A stretch of 64,000 bases of DNA from Glandiceps talaboti. Its lineage: Eukaryota; Hemichordata; Enteropneusta; Spengelidae. The first letter of the stretch is position 1; the number at the start of each line of letters is the position of its first letter. This document shows, in pieces, positions 1-14,200 of this stretch. The position numbers and the translations under genes are program-made. The notes under the pieces are model-generated. The model saw only the letters and a program-made list of their open reading frames with translations, was not told where the DNA came from and searched no databases. Location of the stretch: assembly GCF_964340395.1 (NCBI RefSeq), contig NC_135565.1:7667742-7731741 (forward strand), read 5' to 3'.

Positions 1-3000
1 CGAAAATGCATGCAATAGGACGGCAGACATCAAATGCGTTAGATATGGCGAATGCAGCAATTGTATATTGTACATTGCATCGACAGCTTGTGTGCTTTAA
101 CCTTTGTAAATCGTATAGCGTTCCGTTTTCCCTTTCAAAACTCCGTTGTATTATTGTATTCACATAACCTATCACAAACCAATCAGGCTAAAATCTTCTT
201 CTCAAAAACTCCAGGCATCTCAAACATGTATCTTTTCGCTATTGAAATCTGCATGCCTGCAAACATAAAACGCTGCCTTTAATTTGAAATAATGTCACAA
301 AATCACCATTAAATCGTTTTGCTATATACATTTGCCTTTAGCTATTCAAAGAAAGAGCTAGAGTACGCAGTTAACGATGGTTGCATAAAGAGCTACTTAT
401 ATAACTGCGAGCTTGTAGGACAGAGTAATTTTTTCAGGAAGCCGTGATATGCTTTCTACGTTAACCGTTGTCACGACTATATCTTAATATCGAATGTAAC
501 CACGCCGAAACCAATGAGTATCTGCAAATGCTACACTTTAAAGACAGCAAGATTTCATGAGTACAATTTCTTGCGACATTTCGTCTAAATGCAATGAACT
601 AACGTACCACCATGCATACCTTCAAATACATATAGCAAATGCAGATATCACAACGTTGGTGCCTGCATGTCTACATATAAGTGTAGAACATTTTAATGTT
701 CATTCCCCATTTTGACAAAATGTAGCAAGAAATTGCGAAACTTGCTATCTGAATGTGTAGAATGTACAGTTTCTTATTTTGGTTTGTGCAAGATTTTATC
801 AAACAGCCAGAAAACCAGTTAACACTAATATGAAACAGATAGTAATATAACATCATACAATGTCTGGATATGACCTGGTAATACAGTAGGGCCCCTCTTC
901 TGATTTGGTGCCGAAAAAAGTAGCTAAGTAGTAATCGAATCAGACTTTGATCATTCTGAATAACAATAAATAACGTTTTTTAATGGTTTAAGTTATGATA
1001 AGTACTTTTCAGATAGACTCATGACAGTGAAAACATTGCAACTTTCCTTAGTTGTTTTATGCAACTACGTGAGTACAAGACTAAATATGCACTGGCATTA
1101 AGGTAGAATGGCCTCTTGGAAGAATTTCGCTGGAAATCAAAGTTAGAATCGCTCCAAACTTCGTCATATGGAAGCTTGTTTCTGGCCCTTTTTAAACAAT
1201 ATGACATTTTTGGGGTCCACCGTCTTATTTGCAAGGAAATCGGCAACCTTTTATTTTCCCATACAATTAACACATGACTTTGTGGCCATATTGGATTCTA
1301 AAATTATTCAAATTTGACTTCTAGGTATACAGATTACACTGTGACCTCTGCTTGTTCCCCCGATTTTAATTGAGGAAGGGTTGAAGCTTCCATGAACTAA
1401 TTAACAGCAGATGATTAAACAGTCTATTTCCCGAGTGCATTTTAGGCTATCGCAAAAAGGATTGTTAATGCTGGGGTTTCTTTAAGACAGTCTAAAATTA
1501 GTTATCTCCAAAACTTCCAAACGATGTTCACAACACCAAAATTATACAAAAATTCCATGAAAAGCTTTCTACAATTTAAAAAGTACTTGAAAGTCGAAAT
1601 AGGCTTGAGTGTGTATTTAAAGTTGATACCGGTGAACTGAGCGGTTTTTTTTCCTTCATATGGACACTGCAGAGGTTTAATGTAATGAACGTCTCGGAAA
1701 TGTAGGACTTAAATTTTTCCTGTTACTATGATCAGGAAAAGTGTAATCGATTTTAAGAAAAAAAAACGGTGTTCATGATTTTTAATGGAGAAGGTGATTT
1801 GTTCAAGAAGCCGCATGATACCTATATTATGTTGAATGTGTCAAATTACTCGCACTTAACTGGTTTGCTGCATATGGAAATGCACAAATACCTTTGAATA
1901 TCACCATGGCAATAAGCTACCTTTGTGTTGATTTCTCCACTGTTGAAAATAGTGAGGAATAGTATATAGTGACGAATAGTATAAAATACTGAAAGTCGCA
2001 GGCTAAGATCGATGGCAAAAACCCGGGGAAGGGGGGGGGGGAGTACTACCATAGAAAGGTATACGGGTTGGTACTTCCCAAATGAATCACTTTTGCTCGA
2101 AACAGGTCTCTAAAGATTGGTTGACATTTCATCGAAAATTTCTCTTATCATACTATTGGTACTTTAGAAATACCTTCAGAATAAAGGTAATTATCCGGAT
2201 GATTGCTATTGGATATCCTTATATATCTGGGTTATTTAATTATACAACTTTCAGATTTTTTGAATCTGGGCAGCATACCCCTTCTCAAAATTTGGGTGGC
2301 GGATGGGGTGGGTGTGGGGGTACTGCGAACGTCTGCTAGGTCTACGAGACAGTCTTCTACAGAAAGTAACAGTGAATGCCTACATTTGAAAGTCTTAATT
2401 TCTATCCGACTATAACCATCTCCCAATATAAGGTTTGTTTGCATGTATGTATGTACGTCGAGAATATCTCATTCTTCTTTGTCACGATGTACACATTTTG
2501 GAATCATCCATCCTAGTGTTCGAGTTCCTCTTCATGTTATCAATTTTAATAATTTTATTTCATGGCGGGATAGAAGTGATATTCTTGTTTCTATTAAAAC
2601 TGACTGACTTTATACATGTAACGTTAGCGATGAATAAGACGTTTGCTAAATTCGTTGAATCACTCACGAGGTGGAATATTCGCCAGACAGTAGAGTGGTC
2701 TCCTTTGGTAATGCAATGTATTTTTATTGTACAAATTTGATTCTGTCACACGTTTTGATAGTTGACCATATCTACATAACATAATTGTCATAACTACTTA
2801 TGCCACTGTAGGACATACAAAATAATACAAATTCACCAATATTTTTGATAATCTGAAGATGTACTTGTAACTTGTTGATGGAAATGACAACCCTACATAG
2901 ATAACGAACCACTTAAAGGACAATCGCACCATGTCATACAAGCTCAACAAAACTTTTAAAATTCGTTTTGAAAAAAAACCCCTCCACTTCCCCTAAACGA

Positions 3001-3650
3001 ACCTTCACAAGTGCTACATCGACACATTTATATATGATGTAAACCAAAATTGTAGCGGTCACACCACCACTACTACGATCGATGCAATGTGAAAACATGA
3101 TGGGAAAGACAGTAAAACACTACCGGGAAACCGACACTGTATATCTCACATTAGCAGTACATTTTATTGAACTTTTATCAACATCTCAGTAGTAAATACA
3201 GTACCTGTTATCAATGAAGGCGTGAAAGCTTTCGAAATTTGGTTAGAAGTGCAAAAATGAAGTTTTCGTCCCTAAATATGTGTGCGAGCTCTTGTTAGAA
3301 ACGACAGTCGATAATTTAGTCACAATTTGTCGTACACTACAGAATTAGCTGGATAGAAAACAGTAGCGGAGACATTCAGTGTTGACGCAAGACAGGCTCA
3401 GCATTTTCAGGGGAAATATCAAGTATACTTCTAAAATCAAATATGTCGTGTCGCTTGTTTTGATCAACGTTAACGCAATATTTCCCCTATTCAGATTCCC
3501 CCTTCAAAACGGACCCAAAGATAGGTAACAGCTTCTTTAGTTCCTATTTGGAGTTTTCCTTACAACAGTGAACATAATATACCTTATGATTTTTACGATT
3601 GCTTGAATGTTTTTTCTTCTAAATTTTGTTATTTTTATAGAAGCGAGATC
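1..3650. other. No supportable gene
   Basis: Only short chance ORFs with no domain, a poly-G run (2031-2041) and AT-rich unique sequence. Confidence 0.6.
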
Positions 3651-3654
3651 CAAG

Positions 3655-3655
3655 C

Positions 3656-3697
<42 letters not shown>
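3655..3697 (+). repeat. (CAA)n microsatellite
   Basis: Uninterrupted CAA repeats. Confidence 0.95.
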
Positions 3698-4054
3698 AAT
3701 TAATAATATCAACTTAAATGACGATAGCGATAATTTCATTTGTAAAATGTAAAAACATGTAAGAAAATACCTTTCGTAGAAATGTTGGTTGTCGGATGGA
3801 GATCCTAAAGATGCAACTGATGTTTCTTCATAGCTAATAATACATATAAGAGAGCGTCACTGCACAGTACGAAACGTTAATCGGTTTCTGGATCTCCGAA
3901 CCCTTTATCTGGCTGTTTTAAACATCACACTAACAGCATACCTCATAATCGTGCCAAGTCATCAGTTAGAACCACGAGGGCTGATGAATCTATGATAAAC
4001 ATGTGATAGCGTCATATCGCCTGCATCAGTGGGGTTGGCTTGTGCGCATGATTG

Positions 4055-4175
4055 CCATTTTTTAGATACAGCAATGACAAAGTGAGTAGGTACTGATATA
4101 TGAAGGTGCTTTGCCATTTTTTAGATGCACCAATGACAAAGTGAGTAGGTACTGATTTCCTATACAGATATATGA
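4055..4175 (+). repeat. Short tandem duplication, unit about 60 bp
   Basis: CATTTTTTAGAT(A/G)CA and CAATGACAAAGTGAGTAGGT occur twice, at 4055 and 4116. Confidence 0.8.
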
Positions 4176-4912
4176 AGGTATGTTGAACTGAACTTGAACC
4201 CTGTCAACAATTTATTCCACATCATAACTAGGAGAACTTAAAAAAAAATTGGATTTTGAACTGAATTGTTGTTTAGCAGAGGAAATTCATAACACCTCTT
4301 GCGATGATCTAAAAAAAACGTCGGTCGACTTAATAACGCTCCATCCCAGTTCCTTTGTTATTATCCCTTCCCCCTACCCCAACCACTGAAGTATGAGCTA
4401 TAACCTACCCTGACAAGATGTCTTTGAGACATACTTCTCCCGACAATTCTATGGACTGTTGTCATGCAATTGCCTTTCATCTATAATTATCCTTTAACTT
4501 CAATACGAAAACATCACTTCCGCCTAACACAAAATACCGGAGATGAGATATGAGGTTTATTTTTTCAATAACATGTTTGTCACACTCTTAACAATATAAA
4601 ATCATGTCTCGTTTCACTGAACATCTTATATGTTTGCACATATTAATTCGCTGTCTGCGTGTGCCTTCTACACGGAAATATTTTCTAGACTTTTAAAATG
4701 GCACAATCTGAGTTGTTAAACCTAAATTATATACATGTGAAATACATAAAACCTTGATTACACTATTATAGGATATCTTTTTAAAGTACGTATACGCTGT
4801 GCATCTGTGACTCTTTGTGCCAGTTTGTCCCTTTTTTGTTTGTTTTTCTGTGTACGTAATCTTGCAACAGATTTCATTGGGAGAACAGTGTTTAAGCACT
4901 GAAATGAAAGAT

Positions 4913-5135
4913 AAATAGATAAATAACTAAATAACTAAATAAATAAATAAATACATACATACATACATACATACATACATACATACATACATACATACAT
5001 ACATACATAAAAAGATACCCAAAATTAAGAAAACGTGGTCATTTTAAAAACTAGAAAAACAGCAGCAATAACAACAGCCTCTGTAACAACAACAGCAGCA
5101 ACAACAACATCAACGACGACGACGACGACGACGAA
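4913..5135 (+). repeat. (AAAT)n, (ACAT)n and ACA/GAC trinucleotide tracts
   Basis: AAAT/ATAA repeats, then (ACAT)n to about 5008, then CAACAGCAA and GACGACGAC runs at 5060-5135. Confidence 0.9.
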
Positions 5136-5791
5136 AGTGACGTCGACAAAAACATCCTTTAATGGTAACGACAGTAAAACCAATAATCATCAACATACAA
5201 AGCAATCAATAATGACATATACCTATACATTTACTGACATTTACATGTGGGTATTTTCCATAAAACCCTGACATTTACGAACTTTCATGATTTTGACAAG
5301 AATGGTATACGTAGTGCTAAATATATAAACAGGGCTAGACGCCCGAGTATAACCATGATTCGTATTAGCTATAGTGTAGAAATCATCCTAAATGGAATCT
5401 CTTAGATTACAATATGAGATTTATTGGGGATGTCGTTCCATGTTTCCATTATAACAATGTATTTAAGTACAGTCAATATGTTGTGTGTTCAAATCTGTAT
5501 CATACTAATAATACCTTACCAAGGCACAGCGTATCTTTAGGAATTATGCACGATTGTATAAGTAGGGGTTAACGTTACCATGGTAACCGTTTGCCAATCT
5601 GTTTAAAGGCACATAAATATCATTCTTGAAGATAGCAACATACCCTAAGCGAAAAGTAATCAGTGGAAGTTTGAGTACCAAGTGGGCACTAAGACAATTT
5701 GAAGGGTTAGTCCCTACATATCAGTTATTTTTTTTAAAATCTTTTTTAAACTTCATTTGTACCTCCCTGTAGGGCGAGGTTATGTTATGCT

Positions 5792-5792
<1 letters not shown>

Positions 5793-5840
<48 letters not shown>

Positions 5841-5896
5841 GTCTGTCTGTCTGTCTGTCTGTCTGTATGTCTGTCTGTCTGTCGGTCGGTCGGTCG
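5793..5896 (+). repeat. (TGTC)n microsatellite
   Basis: (TGTC)n with a short CGGT end, heading the array at 5950. Confidence 0.95.
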
Positions 5897-5949
5897 GACT
5901 GTCTGTCCGTGTATGTCTGACTGTGGACACGATATCTAAAAGATTACTG

Positions 5950-6900
5950 CATCGGTTCTAATGAAACTTGCTACACTTCGTCCATCTGCTAATCACAAGC
6001 ACTGATTAGACTTTGGTAAATTTCCAGTGAACTTAAATAATATCATGTGCATGATTAATAATGATTTAGTAATTAGGCTATATCTTAAGAATGGCCACTT
6101 CAAATTCAAAATAATTTGGTGCATGTGTCCATCGTGACACGGCGCACATGTTGTGTACAGTCTGTTAATGTACATGTAGTGTATAGTTTTAATGAATAAT
6201 TTGCATAATTAACGATTTGTAGTAATTAGGCTATATGTTAAGAATCCACACTTCAAATTCTGCAACATTTGGTACATACATCAACCATATTAAGCACACG
6301 TCCTATAAAATCTGTTGGCATAGTAATTAGTTTTAATGAGAAATTTGCAAAATTAATGATTTTCGGTAATTAAGATACATCTTAAAAGTGCACACTGCAG
6401 ATTCCTGAAAATTTGGCACATACATACCTCTACCATGACTAAGCACACATATCCTACAAAGTCTACTGATAAAGTTTTTAGTTTTAATGAGTAATTTGCA
6501 TAATTAATGATTTTCGGTTTTAAGCTATATCTTAAGAATGCAAACTTCAAATTTCATTTCACATGGTACATACATCAACTATTGCAAATCACACGTGTTT
6601 GATGTAGAGTTTTTTATGAAGTATTTCATTGTGATGTTTAATTTGCGTAAATAAACATTGTTCATGATTAGGCAATATCGTTAGAATGCAAACTTTAAAT
6701 TTCTGATAATTTAGTGTATGCATTGATGGTAAGAAGTGGATGTCATGTTGTGCCCTTTAAAGCTTGTTGATATAGCTTATAGCCTTTATCGTTAATTCCA
6801 TAATTAATGATTTTTTGATACTTAGGCAATGAGTTAACTGTGCAAGCTCGAAATTTCATATAGTTTTATATAATTGTCAAATTAAAGAGTACAGCATGTA
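5950..6900 (+). repeat. Diverged tandem array, unit about 140-160 bp
   Basis: About six copies of a unit with AATTTGCATAATTAATGATT, TTAGGCTATATCTTAAGAATG and TTTGGTACATACATCAAC. It follows a (TGTC)n tract at 5793-5880. Confidence 0.75.
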
Positions 6901-7329
6901 TGATACTAGTGCAACAGATTAAGGCCATTTTGTAGAAGAATCGTTCAAATAATGATACAAACTTGAAACTTTGCCTAAATATTCCCATTTGGTTATTTTT
7001 TTAATTCATCCGATGTGACATTTGAAAATCCAATATGGCGGTCATTTTCCAAGATGGCCGTCAAATGCCAGTCTGAATCTTTCAAATTTTGTGTGTAGTG
7101 TGACCTAAATGTCGGATCTTGGTAATGGTGGTATCGATTTATAAGTTTTCAAACATATCCAAATTGATTATGATGGTATAAAAACCGTCAGGTAAGCCTT
7201 TGTAATAAAAAGGGCAAATGGTGCCCTGTGACATGGAGAAACTCATTTAAAACTTACATTTACGTTTGCTTTTCAAAGATTAGACATATTACCTCAAAGG
7301 TTATGAATAACCTAGAAACTCCAGATCAG

Positions 7330-8120
7330 CCAGGAGGAAAATCCCAAGGACTCCCTCACCCCAGAGGTCACTCATGTATTCAACCACCAATCAGATACAC
7401 CAACCTTGTTACTGTTATAATGGTATTAAACTGTTCTTAAATATTCCCACTCTATGCTAATTTGAGATGATATTCCCTTTTAAAGATGTGAAATGTTTGC
7501 CGAGATAGTCTAAAATTGCCTTAATACTCCAAATCTCCCCTACCAATGATACTACCATTATATGTGCTGACCTTTATTATAATGATGCTATTTAACTTTT
7601 TAAGAACATATTTCAACCCTATGTAAGTTATAAAGAATAGTTTCTGATACTTGATGATGCCGTCTTGTAAAGCTTGGAGGTCAATGCTTGAAAGTGTCTG
7701 AATAGCTTAAAATTGGCTTTAAGAGTGAAAAAGCCGAGGGCTTCTAAGAGAGACCACCTAGAACCCCCACATGAGGTATACACATCCCAGTCTCAAGCCC
7801 TTCCCCCTACCTCTTACTGTCAAGATGCTATTAGACTATATTTCAAAAATATTTCAACCCTGTGTAGTTGCTTTTGACATGTTGATGTTGTTTTGCAAAG
7901 CTTGGCAATTATTGTCTTAAAGTGTCTGAACAGTTTCAAAATTGACTTTTAATAGTAAAAATCATCCAGGGCTTCTAGGAGGAGACCCCCAATGACCCCC
8001 CCCCCCCACACACACACACACATACGCGATGTACATATTCCATTCTCAAGCTTTCCCCCTACCTTTCACTGCCAAGATGCTATTAAACTCCTTTTGAGAT
8101 ATATTTACCCTGTGTACTCA
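7330..8120 (+). repeat. Tandem array, unit about 246 bp, three units
   Basis: Shared landmarks about 246 bp apart: GATGCTATTTAACTTTTTAAG (7580), AGATGCTATTAGACTATATT (7826), AGATGCTATTAAACTCC (8073), plus AAAGTGTCTGAA and GGGCTTCTA blocks. Confidence 0.7.
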
Positions 8121-11088
8121 ATAATTATATGACAGTGCTTCCCTGCTGGGATCTTATCTTTGCGAGACAGTCAAGCAGTGAACGATCAAAAAATACCTGT
8201 CATGTGAATGGTGGGGGGTCATGTTTTAGAATTAAGTGATAGGGGAGGGCAGTCTGTTTTTGGTTTTATAGATGGGGGGAGGAGTCAGTGAGTTTTTGCG
8301 CCCCGATGGAACCCCCCCCCCCACACACACACACACACCCGCCCAGGCTGGAGAAACTGATCGGTCCCTTACACCACAACCACACCTCATTTACAGGAGA
8401 TTGCCATTGATTTGGGTTGAAATGCGTACATGTACATGTAGGAATGACTGATGAATGATGCTACATACGTCGACCAATACTTCACATTAAAGTTACTTAC
8501 GGTTATTGCCTTTTAAACTTGTCTCTGCAATTGTATGATATGCTTGATTCAAAAATCCGTGACTCTCGTGTAAGACTAATGGTACATAGCTTACATGCAA
8601 GCGCATAATACATTGTAAAGATACACTTAAGTTAACTTTAATGACCAGTTACCATGTTACTTCATAAATGCGTCACATGGGGAGACTAATTGGTATCGCG
8701 ATGAAAAAGATATAGTACGAAGTCCTATGTAGAATATGACTTCGATTTCACAGTCGTGTTTCCTACTCTATGTCTGCTGTGAATGGAAACCTTTTCATGA
8801 CACTGTCAACAGAATTCAAAGAAATTGTGGTTCTTTTTCTAAGGGGATTTTTATTTTCATCGTTGAATGCATCAATCTATAACTGTTCTCAAAGCCGTTG
8901 AAACTTATTTCAATGGCTATTTTATCGTGTCTATTTTAACATGTCAAGGTAGAAATAATAACACTAGTCTGTGTGCTTTGAAGCATCTTTGATAGCGTGT
9001 GGTATAACAAGACTACAGTACAATGATTCATAGCTTCGTAAAATGAAAACGTTTTCACCCTGTGGAGTTTATTTCGGAAGATTAAGGTATCACATTTACC
9101 AAACACGTGATGCAACATTGAAATGCAATGAACGGTTAACTAGACGCAAAGCGTTTTCTATTCAGGCAAAATTCTACGCACTTTTCTATAATTTAGTTTC
9201 TTGTAGGACAAAAATGTTACTAACTAACATCAAGACTAGCATTGTATCGTTTGGTTTAACAATGTTTGTTAAATATATGTTGTCATGGCTACACAATACA
9301 AAGTAGCAATGTTAGTAATTTTTGTGTCCAGCTGATACTATAGAGTTTGGGAAGACATAATTCATGCATTCAATTTTGAAAACAAACAAACAAACAAACA
9401 AACAAACCAGAAAATGAACCATCGCTGTATTTGAATTCCCAAACTCTGATATTTAAAGGGTTTCTCACAAAAGGAATAAAGCTGGAAAACACATCTTCTA
9501 AAACATTATACAACTGAACTAATCGTTACCTCTCTACCTATATTTTAGTGTCACATTACTTGTATTACTCGCATGTTAAACTTACTGTGTACCTTCTTTA
9601 ACAAAGACGAAAATGCTGTGTAGGTATATATGTAGCATATATGCAAATAATAAAGTTTGCAATGCATTCGATGATTATTCATCTTCACTAGTTCACTGCA
9701 TGATTGGCCCCACTGTTATGCCGAGCTAGCAGTGGGTTAAGTATGCTACCTGGGGGGGGGGGGGGGGGGTACAAGGAACAGCTTTCCTTCTGACGTGCTT
9801 CATTCCCATTACAGGTTGAAGCTGGGTGTTTTCAATGGGCATCACTATTACTGAGCTTCAATTGAAAACAATGAAAAGACTTGTCAAAGTAGACACTGAA
9901 TGTAACATGTGGACGTTTGATTTGTGAAATGTGATGTTAAACATGCATTCTTTTCTAGAAATAAAAATGACCTGTAGAACATAGAGTATTCAACTGAGTT
10001 TCACTTTGTTCGGGTTTTTAGCCTATTTCGTTTGCGCAAAACTTATTGGAAAGGAGCAATATGATCAAATGTGTAATGTACCGTGCAAGACTTTCTTTAA
10101 GGGTACACCTAGTTTACTTCTCACCCAGCACCATTACAGTATTGTCCGAAAGCAAGCATGGGATCTCAATACAAAGGTAATTAAGTATAAGCACCTTTGA
10201 AGCTTTTAATACGTTAGAAGTGCAACAAAATTACTTGCCTTGCAGAATTGACTTCTTAAAATGTATGGCTCATTGGGAGACTAATCCGAATATGGTAATT
10301 TATTGTATGACACAAACGTGGACAGAATAGTACTCAGTCTGGCAACAGTGGTATTTCCTTTGGTTGGAACAACGAGATAAATTAATTTCCTTTTGACACT
10401 GTAGCACATTCACGTCGAGTATCACTGCATGAAAACAGACGTTTAAAACAGCTTTTATAAGCCAACGTAATTGCGTCGGCTCCGCTTCGTTTGCCGTCGA
10501 TTAAACCGGCTTAAATTTACTCAGGTGTGACCGGCAGAAGCTTATTCATCGTAAACTTCACACTTACGACGTTACACGATGTGTACGTCAATCTACCAAT
10601 AATGCCTAATACATGGTTCAGCGTTAGGATTTATAGGAATGTTGAAGTGTTATACTTCAGTTAAGAGCTAAACTGTCTATTATGTTTAGTTGTTGAAGGG
10701 GCTGACAGGGTGTAGAAAATCCGACATTTTGGTGTCGGAAAGGGTTACCCTAGTGCTCCGAAGTTACTCGCGAGTGGTGTCCATTGACAGACGGGGGGGG
10801 GGGGACCAGCTGTTAGTACTGGTATAACAATGGGGAAGAGTCGTGTCTGTTCATAGACCCTCCACTGGTCTACGTTCTATTATGCACGTGTTACTTATAT
10901 GTGGTTTACTGGAAGCTTTCGTTCTCTTTAGTTGAAAATGGAACCTGTCCCCATGCTCGGGTCTCAAGTTCTCTCAACCTAATGATTTTTGTGGTCAAAA
11001 TAAGCGGATTGAGCAAGCCTCCATCAAAGAAGAAACAAACTAAATCGAAAAAAAAGGTGGTCTGTGTGACAAAACTCTAACGGTCAAT
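8120..11088. other. Intergenic, no supportable gene
   Basis: Contains (CA)n after poly-C (8310-8340), (AAAC)n at 9383-9406 and an 18-base poly-G near 9751. ORFs here are short and featureless. Confidence 0.55.
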
Positions 11089-11930
11089 ATGGCGAACGCA
11101 CCAATAATGATCCCATTGTCCATGGACACAGGTGTGATCTCACCCCAACCACACAACCAAGTACGGGCCAGATGACACCCACTTACAATCCTCAGTCATT
11201 TGCTGTTAGTCCACAGTTCCTGCAACAGCCGATGAACATGCATTCCTTTCTACCAGGCTCTCTGCAGAATACGTCTCAATATGTGTCAACACCACCGCCC
11301 TGGGCACTAGAATTGCTGACACCTATGGATGAAATTTCAAAACGTCTAGATAAATAGGACGAAATAGATATTAAGTCGATTGATAGACGGGTCACAGAAG
11401 TTGAGAAAAGTCAAGAATTTATCAGTGGCATGCTTGACGAAAGTAAGTCGGATATTGAGTGTCAGACGGAAGCCGTTGTTACAGGGTTGAGGGAGTCACT
11501 GAAAGGTATCGTGCAAGAAAATACAAATTTGGCTGAACAGGTCGTGGACCTTCAATGCAGATCAATGAGGGATAACCTTTTATTCTTCAACATACCTGAA
11601 ACGGAGGGCGAGAATTGCACTGAAAAGATTCAGAATTTTTGCACAGAAAACCTCGGCATTGAAGAACCTGTGAATATCGACCGGGCACGCAGAATTGGAA
11701 GACCACGGCCTATAGCTAATATAAAAGACGTCCCATATAATAGTTGTGAAATTGCAAAGGTTCACTCAACGCGAAATGACCAGAAAGTCCAGGGGTAAAC
11801 TGCGTGGTACAACATTTTACATCGGCGAGCAGTTCCCGAAGGTGGTTCAGGACAGAAAAAGAGCTCGTCTGCCCATGCTACGGAAAGCTAAGGCTAAGAA
11901 CCGCAAGGTTGCGTCAGTAAGGGCGGCCCT
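11089..11930 (+). pseudogene. L1-like LINE ORF1 remnant
   Basis: From about 11172: a Pro/Gln-rich start, a coiled-coil-like stretch (SIDRRVTEVEKSQEFISGML) and the RRM-like core DNLLFFNIPETEGENC with IDRARRIGRPRP. After a frame change near 11770 comes the C-terminal block (LRGTTFYIGEQFPKVVQDRK). This is the order in L1 ORF1 proteins (nucleic-acid chaperone of the retrotransposon particle). An in-frame TAG at 11355-11357 and the frameshift make it defective. Confidence 0.75.
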
Positions 11931-12130
11931 TTTTATTTTTCTGTTTCTCATCTCCCGACCGACCCTAATTTGCAGCTCCGACATCAGAAAAAAAAAAACT
12001 TTTTTTTTTATTTCCGACCGACTCGACACCCGAGTTCAACACAGCAAGACTGTAAGGTTCGAACGAACATCAAACGTTCCTCATGGCGTCTTAGACCAGT
12101 GTTCTGCCGAGGCCACGACCTTGCGACATT
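11930..12130 (+). repeat. A/T fold-back insertion after the LINE ORF1 remnant
   Basis: A run of about ten A followed directly by ten T (11990-12010), flanked by CTCCCGACCGACCC and TTCCGACCGACTCG, interrupts the end of the LINE ORF1 region. It looks like a small inserted repeat; the family is unknown. Confidence 0.35.
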
Positions 12131-13737
12131 AGCCCCCTAAAATTACAAATGACGCAATAATTTTCCCACCTTGCGTCGCTTTGGCGCATTCATTTTACGG
12201 CAGACATCAACATTATCTAAGTCCAGGGCCAGGCCCTGACGCCAATCCCACAAGAAGTATATTGACTCCGCAAGGGAAAGTTTTGTTGACACTCATATAA
12301 GATACAGTGACAACGCACAGTTCTATTGTTAACTTAAAAAATGCCACAAAAAGATCAACTTTGATAAACTTAATCTACAAATTGAAACATTAGAGGGAGT
12401 AGACGAGACGTCGAAATGGACGTCTCTCGTCACATGTTTTGTCTACCTTCACTGTCGCGACCTCTGACCGTCACTGACGTGTGCGAAACACTGAACTTGC
12501 TACAGGAAATCGGAACATCTATCTGCCACAGCTCTCAGAAGCCTTAGTAAACCAAATTTATGGGACAGGTTGTGATTTTCATTTGTTGATGGGTTAGATT
12601 AATGGAAACAAAATGAGTACATGTGTATTTTGATTCCGAAAAAGCTGTGTTAGGGGATCGTGTTGCATGATGTTAACAGTGACACATGTGAATGTTGGGC
12701 ACTGACTGAATCAATGCGTTAACACTGGCATGGCCACTATAGACGGCCGATGCATGTGCGCCCGGTCAATCAGACATGAAGAATGAAGTTGTTGTGCAAA
12801 TCAGAAAATAATTACAGTGGTATTTACAAAGCATCCTAACTTTGACGTTGTGGATAGTTTTAGTTCACGATTTCTGAGTTTCAAGGACACCTTATAATGT
12901 CAGCTTCTAGTATCAAGTTTATGTATGTAACTAATGCTGTCATTTGATATAGCAGGACCAAATCATGATACACGCGTACGATAGTAACTGTAATTAATAA
13001 AAAATAAATTACTTCAAAGTTTGTTTGACTGTATTAATTGTAAGTTTTTCGTTCACATTTGGTACTTTTTAAAGTCAGGGATTTATTTTCTTCAAAATGT
13101 TGGTTTTTCTCGTCATGAATTTGAAGAGGGAATGATATTAAAACACAGCAGTGTACTAACAGTTATACAAATGAAAAAAGTGGTTACAAGATTAGGATTT
13201 CTCAAAGTTTTTATTCAATCATATGTTCCCTGTGACTTATTTTGAAGTTGTTCTTTGTCCTTGTCTGAAGAAAAGGAATTATAAATTTGAGCACTGCTAT
13301 TCATTGATATTCAGATTAAAAATTGTGACTACCTGGCTGTCCAATCTTTCTAAACAATATATAATATACTCTGTAGAAATGACTTAAAATTACATAATCT
13401 TAATTGCCTTCTTTTTCTAAGGTGTAATGTGTAGTACACAATTTTCAAAAAACAGCTTATTGGGAACTGTTATTGTGAATGGAATTTTTTTATGTTGTTA
13501 GGTAATAGTCTACGTGTAATGGAATATCTAAGACCGCAGTATCTCTATAGTGGTCTATACCCCACTCCCTGTCGAATGACCCCACTTTTTGCAACCAACG
13601 GGCTTTTGTCCCCACTTGTTGGAAACCTTGGCAGAACACTGCCTTCTACCCCCATCCCCACCCCCTTTGTTACGTCGGAGCAGTATGTGTCTTTCATGGC
13701 TGAAGTCGTTGAGGTTTGATGAGGGACAGGGCTCGAA
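12130..13737. other. Stretch between the LINE ORF1 and endonuclease remnants
   Basis: No recognisable coding sequence; may include decayed LINE linker and inserted repeats. Confidence 0.4.
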
Positions 13738-14200
13738 ATTAATGCCGTCGTGCGGTACATTTCATGGAATGTTAATGGAGGGTTTGCAGTAAATGGCATG
13801 ACACAGCTTTTAGAAATTTTATACGGACATATGACCTGATATTTCTGTCTGAATGCTGGACAGACAAGGATTATGAATTACAAACAGATGGTTTCAAATC
13901 TTTTGATTTCCCTAGGCTAAAGGTAAAATCAAAACAGGGCGGAGAATCTATCATTTTGATTAGGGACGAGTTTATTCCTTTCATTTCCTTGTGTAATGTA
14001 TATTTTGATACAATCATATGGCTAAAATTGGATCAAGTCTTGTGTCAAGATGCTAAGGATATTTTTGTGCATTTGTATATTTACCACCAATTGGCTCAAC
14101 TTTCTAAAGGTATTATGATGGTGATATTTTCTATGAGCTTGAAAACCAACTTGCAACTTTTCAAACTTCTGGCAAGAAGTGTGTTTGTGTGTGTGTGTGC
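13738..14200 (+). pseudogene. LINE ORF2 endonuclease fragment
   Basis: RYISWNVNGGF (start of an APE-type endonuclease), then in other frames YDLIFLSECWTDKDYELQTD, GGESIILIRDEF, WLKLDQVLCQD and YLPPIGSTF. These are the ordered landmarks of L1-type ORF2 endonucleases, but two or three frameshifts split them. The fragment ends at a (GT)n tract near 14180, with no reverse transcriptase following. It probably belongs to the same element as the ORF1 remnant. Confidence 0.65.
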
